From the NCBI RefSeq assembly GCF_040675465.1, contig NZ_JBFAPA010000001.1, positions 1,402,604 to 1,466,603 of the forward strand: a stretch of DNA of 64,000 nt, given 5' to 3'. Made by a program: the position numbers and the translations under genes. The notes beneath the pieces were generated by a model. That model worked only from the letters and a program-made list of their open reading frames with translations, made no database searches and was not told where the DNA came from. The DNA is from Kibdelosporangium sp040675465 (lineage in GTDB: Bacteria; Actinomycetota; Actinomycetes; Mycobacteriales; Pseudonocardiaceae). Below, piece after piece: positions 58,126 to 64,000 of this stretch (its first letter is position 1; each line of letters starts with the position of its first letter).

Positions 58126-58811
58126 CGAGGGTTCTCATTGTCGAGGACGAGGAGTCCTTCGCCGACCCGCTGGCCTTCCTGCTGCGCAAGGAGGGGTTCA
58201 CCGCCGCCGTGGCGGGCACCGGCCAGCAGGCGCTCGAGGAGTTCGACCGCAACGGCGCGGACATCGTGCTGCTCGACCTGATGCTGCCCGGGATGAGCGG
58301 CACCGACGTGTGCAAGGCGCTGCGCCAGCGCTCGGCCGTCCCGGTGATCATGGTGACCGCCCGCGACAGCGAGATCGACAAGGTCGTCGGCCTCGAGCTG
58401 GGCGCGGACGACTACGTGACCAAGCCCTACTCGGCCCGCGAGCTGATCGCGCGGGTGCGCGCGGTGCTGCGCCGCGGCGGCGAGGGCGGCCCGGAAGGCG
58501 AGTTGCTGCCACAGGTGCTCGCGGCCGGCCCGGTGCGGATGGACGTCGAACGGCACGTGGTGACCGTGGACGGCGCCGAGGTCTCGCTCCCGCTCAAGGA
58601 GTTCGACCTGCTGGAGTACCTCCTGCGCAACGTCGGCCGGGTGCTCACCCGCGGCCAGCTGATCGACCGGGTCTGGGGCGCGGACTACGTCGGCGACACC
58701 AAGACACTGGACGTGCACGTCAAGCGCCTGCGCTCGAAGATCGAACCGGACCCGTCCTCGCCCCGCCACCTGGTGACCGTGCGCGGCCTGGGGTACAAGT
58801 TCGAGTCCTGA
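58122..58811 (+). CDS. regX3: OmpR-type response regulator of the phosphate two-component system
   Basis: A protein of 229 aa. The receiver domain has VLIVEDEE, phosphoacceptor Asp52 in IVLLDLMLPG, Thr in VTARDS and Lys in VTKPYSAREL. The C-terminal winged helix has FDLLEYLLRNVGRVLTRGQL, TLDVHVKRLRSKIE and VRGLGYKFES. RegX3 activates phosphate-uptake genes when phosphorylated by SenX3. GGAGGAGC lies upstream of GTG 58122, which overlaps the kinase stop. Confidence 0.94.
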   Translation: MTRVLIVEDEESFADPLAFLLRKEGFTAAVAGTGQQALEEFDRNGADIVLLDLMLPGMSGTDVCKALRQRSAVPVIMVTARDSEIDKVVGLELGADDYVTKPYSARELIARVRAVLRRGGEGGPEGELLPQVLAAGPVRMDVERHVVTVDGAEVSLPLKEFDLLEYLLRNVGRVLTRGQLIDRVWGADYVGDTKTLDVHVKRLRSKIEPDPSSPRHLVTVRGLGYKFES

Positions 58812-58848
58812 GGGCTGGCACACCGGGCCGCCAGGTAACGTTTCGGTC

Positions 58849-59793
58849 ATGCGCCTAGGGGTGCTCGACGTCGGGTCCAACACCGTCCACCTGCTGGTGG
58901 TGGACGCGCATCGTGGTGCCCACCCGCTGCCGGCGCGCTCGGAGAAGACCGTCCTGCGGCTGGCCGAACGCATCACCAAGTCGGGTGACCTGTCCCGGGC
59001 CGGTGCGGACGAGCTGGTCAGGACGGTCGCGTCGGCCAAGGCCTCGGCGGCCCAGCTGGGCTGCGAGGAGCTGATGGCGTTCGCCACCTCGGCGGTCCGG
59101 GAGGCGACCAACGCCGTCGACGTGCTCGACCGGGTCCGGCAGGAGACGGGCGTCGAGCTGATCGTGCTGTCCGGTGAGGATGAGGCACGGCACACATTTC
59201 TCGCGGCACGCCGTTGGTACGGCTGGTCGGCCGGCCGGCTGCTCGTGCTCGACATCGGCGGCGGCTCGCTGGAGGTCGCCATCGGCCGCGACGAGGAACC
59301 CGACCGCGCGCTGTCGGTGCCGTTGGGCGCCGGACGGCTGACCCGCACCCGGTTCACCAAGGACCCGCCGCACCGCGCCGAGATCGCCGAGACCGCGGGC
59401 TGGCTGGAGGACCAGCTCGCCCCGGTCGCGAAGAAGGTGCTCAAGTACGGCGACCCCGATCGGGTGGTAGCGACCTCCAAGACGTTCCGGTCGCTGGCGC
59501 GGCTGACCGGTGCCGCGCCATCCTCGATGGGACCGCGCGTGCAACGGGTGCTCACCGAGGCGGGACTGCGCCAGCTGCTCGCGTTCATCTCCCGGATGTC
59601 CGCGCACGACCTGGCCGAACTGGAGGGGGTGAGCTCCAGCCGGGCGCACCAGCTGGTGGCGGGCGCGCTCGTGGCCCAGGCGGCCATGCGCACGTTCAAC
59701 CGCCCTGAGCTGGAAATCTGCCCGTGGGCACTGCGCGAGGGCGTCATTTTGCGCAGACTGGATCAGACCAACGGCCCCTTGGGGTCGAAATGA
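58849..59793 (+). CDS. ppx: Exopolyphosphatase (Ppx/GppA family)
   Basis: A protein of 314 aa, the short actinobacterial form. The ASKHA-type motifs are LGVLDVGSNTVHLLV (phosphate 1), LSGEDEARHTFLAAR, VLDIGGGSLEVAIG (phosphate 2) and RVVATSKTFRSLARLTG. It hydrolyses polyphosphate or, in some members, pppGpp. It lies 37 bp after regX3, linking phosphate sensing with polyphosphate turnover. In M. tuberculosis ppx (Rv0496) follows regX3 after several genes. Confidence 0.9.
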   Translation: MRLGVLDVGSNTVHLLVVDAHRGAHPLPARSEKTVLRLAERITKSGDLSRAGADELVRTVASAKASAAQLGCEELMAFATSAVREATNAVDVLDRVRQETGVELIVLSGEDEARHTFLAARRWYGWSAGRLLVLDIGGGSLEVAIGRDEEPDRALSVPLGAGRLTRTRFTKDPPHRAEIAETAGWLEDQLAPVAKKVLKYGDPDRVVATSKTFRSLARLTGAAPSSMGPRVQRVLTEAGLRQLLAFISRMSAHDLAELEGVSSSRAHQLVAGALVAQAAMRTFNRPELEICPWALREGVILRRLDQTNGPLGSK

Positions 59794-59842
59794 CGGGATC
59801 CGGCACTGGACTGTGCGGCCCGTATTGGGCACGGTGGAAGAG

Positions 59843-61294
59843 ATGACTCGAGAGGAAGGGCCGGAGCGCACGCAGCGCACGGTGGCGGAGTTGCTGGCCA
59901 AGTACGGCGGCAACCCTGAGGAGAGCACGCCCAGGCGCCGCCGCCGCCGAGCCGACGACGCCGAGGAGACCGCCCCCCAGGCGATCATCGACCGGGTCAT
60001 GTCCGACAGCAGCGGCAACCTGCCGCGCGTCGGCGCCGACGGCCAGCCCGTCGACCAGCAGGCCCAGCAGCCGCCGCAGGCCCCGCGGGCCGGGCACGCC
60101 GCGCCGACCAGCCGGCACCGGCCGGTCCCGCAGCCGTCACAGCAGCTGCCGCAACCCTCCGGGCAGCTGCCGACGCCGTCGCCGCAGCCCTCGCAGCAGT
60201 TGCCGAAGCCACAGTCGTCCCAACAGCTGCCGCAGCCTTCGCAGCAGTTGCCGAAACCGCAGCCGTCCCAGCAACTGCCGCAGCCTTCGCAGCAGTTGCC
60301 GAAGCCACAGCCGTCCCAGCAGCTTCCGCAACCCTCGCAGCAGCTGCCCCGGCCGGACCCGGCCCAGGCGTTGCAGCCGACCCAGCGGGCGATGCCGCCG
60401 GTCGCGCCGCCGGAGCGCCGGACCCGCCAGGACACCGGGCAGCGCCCGGTCCCGCAGCCTTCGCAGCAGTTGCCGAAGCCACAACAGTCCCAGCAGCTGC
60501 CCCGGCCGAACCCGCAGCAGACCGGGGGCTGGCCCGCTGCGCCCGCCGAGGCCGGTGGCCTCGCCGCGCGGCTGGACGGCCGCGCGGACAGCCGGTCCGA
60601 CCTGCGTCCCGCCGAGTCGCAGCCGTCCCAGCAGCTGCCTCAGCCGTCGCAGCAGCTGCCGCGGCCGGTTCAGGACGGGATGACCGAGCAGATGCCGCGG
60701 ATCTCCGACCGGCTCGCCGAGGAGGCAGGACCGCAGGCCGGCGTGGGCAACCGCACCGGGCAGCACCCGGCGCCGCACCGCGTGGCGCGCAACACCCGGC
60801 CGCCGCAGCCGTCGATGGCGATGCCCGCCCCGGCGTTCCCGCAGCACGAACCGGAGGAACGGGACAACTACCCGACCGAGTACCACGGGTTCGGCCCGGT
60901 CGCCGAGGAGACGCAGTACGTCGAAAGCCTCGACGACGACTACGACGACGACCTCGACCAGGACCGGTCGCTCAAGAACGAGCGCCCGGTCGGCGTGGAC
61001 GACTTCGACGACGAGGACGAGCCGGAGAAGACGCCGTCCTCGCCGCTCAAGGAGTGGCTGTCGATGGCCGGGCAGCTGGCGATCGGCGTGATCGGCGGCG
61101 CGGCGCTGTGGCTCGGGTTCAACTGGCTGTGGGGCAAGCTGCCCACCGCGGCCCTGATCGTGGCGCTCGTGGTGACCGTCGGCATGGTCTGGGTGGTGCG
61201 CAAGATCCGCCACCAGGAGGACCTCTGGACGACGATCATCACCATGGTGGTCAGCCTGGTCATCACGATGTCACCCGTGCTGTTGAGCCGTTGA
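59843..61294 (+). CDS. Pro/Gln-rich repeat membrane protein (Rv0497-like)
   Basis: A protein of 483 aa. After a conserved N-terminus (RTVAELLAKYGG, then RRRRRRADD and APQAIIDRVMSD) comes a long disordered tract (residues about 60-290) with tandem PSQQLPQPSQQLPKPQ units of 16 residues (48 bp). An acidic segment (DDDYDDDLDQD) and two C-terminal membrane spans follow (QLAIGVIGGAALWLGFNWL; TAALIVALVVTVGMVWVV). The end and context match Rv0497, which follows ppx in mycobacteria. It may tether or scaffold at the membrane. The ATG at 59843 is chosen by a GGAAGAG site. Confidence 0.8.
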   Translation: MTREEGPERTQRTVAELLAKYGGNPEESTPRRRRRRADDAEETAPQAIIDRVMSDSSGNLPRVGADGQPVDQQAQQPPQAPRAGHAAPTSRHRPVPQPSQQLPQPSGQLPTPSPQPSQQLPKPQSSQQLPQPSQQLPKPQPSQQLPQPSQQLPKPQPSQQLPQPSQQLPRPDPAQALQPTQRAMPPVAPPERRTRQDTGQRPVPQPSQQLPKPQQSQQLPRPNPQQTGGWPAAPAEAGGLAARLDGRADSRSDLRPAESQPSQQLPQPSQQLPRPVQDGMTEQMPRISDRLAEEAGPQAGVGNRTGQHPAPHRVARNTRPPQPSMAMPAPAFPQHEPEERDNYPTEYHGFGPVAEETQYVESLDDDYDDDLDQDRSLKNERPVGVDDFDDEDEPEKTPSSPLKEWLSMAGQLAIGVIGGAALWLGFNWLWGKLPTAALIVALVVTVGMVWVVRKIRHQEDLWTTIITMVVSLVITMSPVLLSR

Positions 61295-62079
61295 GCGCGA
61301 TCCCGGTCGCGCTGTCCACCGCCTCGGTCTACCCGCAGAACGCCGCCACCGGGTTCGCCCTGGCCAAGGCGCTCGGCTACGACGGCGTCGAGGTGATGGT
61401 CTGGGCCGACCCGGTCAGCCAGGACGTCGACGCGCTGCGCCGGTGCATGCGCAACCACGACGTGCCGATCCTGGCCATCCACGCGCCCTGCCTGCTGATC
61501 ACCCAGCGGATCTGGTCGCCCGACCCGGAGGTCCGGCTGCGCCGGTCGGTCGAGGCCGCGCAGGAGCTGGGCGCGCCGACGGTCGTGGTGCACCCGCCGT
61601 TCCGGTGGCAGCGCCGGTACGCCGACGGGTTCGGCGACCTGGTGGCCGACCTCGAGCAGCGGTCCGGGATCGCCATCGCGGTGGAGAACATGTTCCCGGT
61701 GAAACCGTTGGCGCGCGGGCGAAGCGTGTCCGCGTTCAAGCCGTCGACCGACCCGACCGACGCCGGGCACAGCCACTACACGCTCGACCTCTCGCACACC
61801 GCGGCCGCCGGGGAGGACGCGCTGGCGCTGGCGAAACGGATGGGCACCGGCCTGACCCACGTGCACCTGGCCGACGGGACGGGCGCGCCCCGCGACGAGC
61901 ACCTGTTGCCCGGGCACGGCAACCAGCCCTGCGACCAGCTGTGCGAAATGCTGGCCGCCAACGGGTTTTCCGGACAAGTCGTGCTGGAAGTGAACACCAG
62001 GGCGGCAAAAGGTCCCGCTGAACGGGCCCGCGACCTCGCCGAGGCGTTGTTGTTCGCCCGGTTGCATCTTGACAGGTAA
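61291..62079 (+). CDS. Sugar phosphate isomerase/epimerase-like TIM barrel (Rv0498-like)
   Basis: A protein of 262 aa of the AP-endonuclease-2/xylose-isomerase-like fold: YDGVEVMVWADPV, ILAIHAPCLL, TVVVHPPFRW, IAVENMFPV, YTLDLSHTAAAG and HVHLADGTGAPRDEHLLPGHG (read in parts), which provide the His, Glu and Asp metal ligands. Its function is not proven. TTG 61291 overlaps the stop of the previous gene by 4 bp. The gene pair matches Rv0497-Rv0498. Confidence 0.83.
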   Translation: MSAIPVALSTASVYPQNAATGFALAKALGYDGVEVMVWADPVSQDVDALRRCMRNHDVPILAIHAPCLLITQRIWSPDPEVRLRRSVEAAQELGAPTVVVHPPFRWQRRYADGFGDLVADLEQRSGIAIAVENMFPVKPLARGRSVSAFKPSTDPTDAGHSHYTLDLSHTAAAGEDALALAKRMGTGLTHVHLADGTGAPRDEHLLPGHGNQPCDQLCEMLAANGFSGQVVLEVNTRAAKGPAERARDLAEALLFARLHLDR

Positions 62080-62142
62080 GCCGGTGTTCAGAAAGCCCGG
62101 CCAGGTAAAAGCGATCTTCTGACCTGGTCGTACAGTCTGTGC

Positions 62143-63060
62143 GTGCATCCGCTGCGATCGCTCGTTCTCGCGGCGGCGGGCAACGACGCGATCCGTCGTC
62201 TGGTCGCCACCGCCCCGGTCAGCCGGGACGTCGTGCGGCGGTTCGTGGCCGGGGAGAACACCGCCGACGCGATCCGCGTGACCCGCGAGCTCACCGGGTC
62301 CGGCCGCAAGGTGACGCTGGACCACCTCGGGGAGGACACGCAGGACGCCGAGCAGGCGGAGCGGACCGTCCAGGCCTACCTGGAGCTGCTCGACCGCCTG
62401 CACGCCGAGGGTCTCGCGCCGGCCGCCGAGGTGAGCGTGAAGCTGACCGCCGTCGGCCAGCAGCTGAGCGAGCGGCTGGCCTTGGACAATGCATCGCGTG
62501 TATGTGCTGCCGCCGAGCAGTGCGGCACCACGGTGACCCTCGACATGGAGGATCACACCACGACGGACTCGACGCTCCGCGTCCTCGCCGAGCTGCGGCG
62601 GACGTGGCCGTCGACTGGGGCCGTCGTGCAGAGCTATCTGCGCCGCACGTTGGCGGACTGCGTGGCGTTGGCGGACTCACGTGTGCGACTGGTGAAGGGC
62701 GCCTACGCCGAACCGGAGAACGTCGCATTCGGCCGTCACGAGACCGATCTGAGCTATGTGCGGTGCGCGAACGCGCTCCTGGCGGGCAATGGATACCCGA
62801 TGTTCGCAACCCACGACCCTCGTTTGGTGCGTATCGTCGGCGAACGGGCGCGTTGGTATGACCGGAAGCCGGGAACCTACGAATTCCAAATGCTTTTCGG
62901 GGTGCGACCGGACGAGCAGCGCCGGCTGGCGCAGGAGGGGGAGACGGTGCGGGTCTACGTGCCCTATGGCTCTCAGTGGTACGGCTACCTCATGCGCAGG
63001 CTGGCCGAAAGACCCGCCAACACGGTGTTCTTCGCGCGCGCACTGGTCAGCCATTCGTGA
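62143..63060 (+). CDS. Proline dehydrogenase
   Basis: A protein of 305 aa, the monofunctional PRODH barrel. Recognisable parts are VSVKLTAVGQQL, VTLDMEDHTTTDSTL, VVQSYLRRTLADC, the FAD/substrate strand VRLVKGAYAEPEN, MFATHDPRLV and the C-terminal VPYGSQWYGYLMRRLAERP with the paired Arg residues that bind the proline carboxylate. It oxidises proline to pyrroline-5-carboxylate using FAD. It starts at GTG 62143. No P5C dehydrogenase is in view, so the pathway partner lies elsewhere. Confidence 0.9.
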   Translation: MHPLRSLVLAAAGNDAIRRLVATAPVSRDVVRRFVAGENTADAIRVTRELTGSGRKVTLDHLGEDTQDAEQAERTVQAYLELLDRLHAEGLAPAAEVSVKLTAVGQQLSERLALDNASRVCAAAEQCGTTVTLDMEDHTTTDSTLRVLAELRRTWPSTGAVVQSYLRRTLADCVALADSRVRLVKGAYAEPENVAFGRHETDLSYVRCANALLAGNGYPMFATHDPRLVRIVGERARWYDRKPGTYEFQMLFGVRPDEQRRLAQEGETVRVYVPYGSQWYGYLMRRLAERPANTVFFARALVSHS

Positions 63061-63077
63061 ACGGCCGAGGTAGTAAC

Positions 63078-63884
63078 GTGATCTCGTTCAGTACCGCCGC
63101 CGCCGTACGCCCATTGGGCGATGGGACGTTCACCGCGGAACTGCCCGCGGAGTGGACGGTGGCCGGGAAGCCCCATGGCGGTTTTCTGCTCGCGCTGCTC
63201 GCCAAGACGGCCGTCGCCCTGCACACGGGCAATGGCACACCATTGGTGGATCCGCTCGCGGTGAGCGCGCAATTCCTGCATTCCCCCGGGGTGGGTCCGG
63301 CATTGCTGCGGACCGAGGTGCGCAAGACCGGGCGGCAGGCAACGGTCGTCGCGGTGAACCTCGAACAGCGGGGCCGCAGCTGCGTCGAGGCGGTAGTCAC
63401 CACGGGCAGACTCCCGCGCGACCGTGCGGCGTGGACAGACCTGCCGAACCAGCCCGCGGAACCCCCGGGCAACGCCATCGACATCTCGACTTTGCCGTCG
63501 GCACAGATGTTCCGGCTCACCGAAGGCTGCGACGTGCGGCTGGACCCATCCGGTGCGGGGTTCCTGCACGGACACGTCGGCGACCCGTTGCGGCTGCGGC
63601 TGTGGGTCCGGCCACGGGGTGAGCACGCGGATCCCCTGTTCGCGTTGGTGGCCGGGGACATTTCGATGCCGGTGACGTTCAACCTGGGGCGGATGGGCTG
63701 GTCCCCGGCGGTTCAGCTGACGGCGTTGCTGCGGTCGCGGCCCGCGCCGGGGTGGTTGCGCATTCAGGTTGACTGCCGGGCGGTGCATGGCGCCTGGTTC
63801 GACTCGGACGCCACTGTCGTGGACTCCACGGGGCGGTTGGTGTGCCAGGCCCGGCAGTTGGCGCTTACTGCCACTACGGGCTGA
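63078..63884 (+). CDS. Thioesterase family protein (double hot-dog, TesB-like)
   Basis: A protein of 268 aa with two hot-dog halves: WTVAGKPHGGFLLALLAKTA (the conserved GG turn before the central helix) and a C-terminal half with FNLGRMGWSPAVQLTALLR and GAWFDSDATVVDSTGRLVCQ. The layout matches acyl-CoA thioesterases of the 4HBT_3 type in actinobacteria. I choose GTG 63078 with GAGG 7 bases upstream; GTG 63057, overlapping the proline dehydrogenase stop, is an alternative. Confidence 0.83.
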   Translation: MISFSTAAAVRPLGDGTFTAELPAEWTVAGKPHGGFLLALLAKTAVALHTGNGTPLVDPLAVSAQFLHSPGVGPALLRTEVRKTGRQATVVAVNLEQRGRSCVEAVVTTGRLPRDRAAWTDLPNQPAEPPGNAIDISTLPSAQMFRLTEGCDVRLDPSGAGFLHGHVGDPLRLRLWVRPRGEHADPLFALVAGDISMPVTFNLGRMGWSPAVQLTALLRSRPAPGWLRIQVDCRAVHGAWFDSDATVVDSTGRLVCQARQLALTATTG

Positions 63885-63955
63885 AAGGGTGCCGCCGGGT
63901 CTCGCGCGGTTCGATTTTGTGCGGGGACCCCTGCGGCGCACGGGGCAGATCAAAG

Positions 63956-63978
63956 GGGGCAGGTCTGCGACCTGCCCC
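63956..63978 (+). terminator. Hairpin downstream of the thioesterase gene
   Basis: GGGGCAGGTC (63956-63965), loop TGC, then GACCTGCCCC (63969-63978): a perfect 10-bp stem about 70 bp after the stop. The rest of the window end (63885-64000) holds no recognisable gene. Confidence 0.65.
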
Positions 63979-64000
63979 GCCGGAAAGCTTATGTGCGCCG

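Overview
The window is high-GC actinobacterial chromosome, most likely from the family Pseudonocardiaceae (the Amycolatopsis, Lentzea, Kibdelosporangium and Saccharothrix group). The evidence is frequent GTG and TTG starts, many 4-bp ATGA/GTGA gene overlaps, mycothiol genes (mshA and a mycothiol-dependent isomerase-like protein) and a long stretch whose gene order follows Mycobacterium tuberculosis Rv0474-Rv0498. There are about 60 protein genes. I found no tRNA, rRNA, CRISPR array or intact transposase.

Layout. 1-5.1 kb: the end of an exopolysaccharide-type locus (UDP-sugar dehydrogenase tail, then a minus-strand operon of polysaccharide deacetylase, GT2 and acyltransferase). It is divergent from a secreted GH18 chitinase behind a DasR-like dre site, and a DMT-type transporter follows. 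5.2-6.0 kb: a small HTH protein behind two palindromic operators, with a Clp-N-only protein. 6.0-7.7 kb: a gene-poor region with a 42-bp tandem repeat and nested hairpins. 7.7-8.7 kb: a repetitive secreted protein. 8.9-13.8 kb: a putative intracellular signalling module of S8 peptidase, ECF sigma factor, small beta-rich protein and TPR-CHAT protease. This is the most unusual region of the window. 14-16.9 kb: dapC, a DUF445 protein and a CGNR zinc-finger protein. 17-20.5 kb: a PadR-controlled ABC transporter. 20.5-23.6 kb: a MarR-controlled pair of oxygenases and a DUF3224 protein. 23.6-27.5 kb: an operon of 3-hydroxybutyrate dehydrogenase, MHS transporter and GAF/PucR regulator. 27.6-29.4 kb: two zinc-ribbon proteins, a probable mobile-element remnant and an orphan gene.

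The core-genome part begins at about 29.8 kb: an HbhA-like protein with its XRE regulator, then DUF2516, hydrolase and YbaK genes. From 35 to 46.6 kb there is lineage-specific material: a LOG protein, a sigma factor with a membrane partner, a PIG-L lipoprotein, a GtrB/GT-C pair, FAA hydrolase, a reductase, purU and a mycothiol-dependent enzyme. The conserved order resumes with DUF2505, murB, L,D-transpeptidase, hydrolase, mshA, YbjN, a DUF4349 lipoprotein, gpmA, senX3-regX3, ppx, a Pro/Gln-rich membrane protein, a sugar-phosphate isomerase-like protein, proline dehydrogenase and a thioesterase. These genes link cell-wall synthesis, mycothiol synthesis and phosphate sensing.

Intergenic DNA is unusually rich in structure: strand-asymmetric G/T-rich tracts, hairpin clusters, a duplicated element carrying DnaA-box-like 9-mers, a 32-bp dispersed repeat and two candidate leader peptides.
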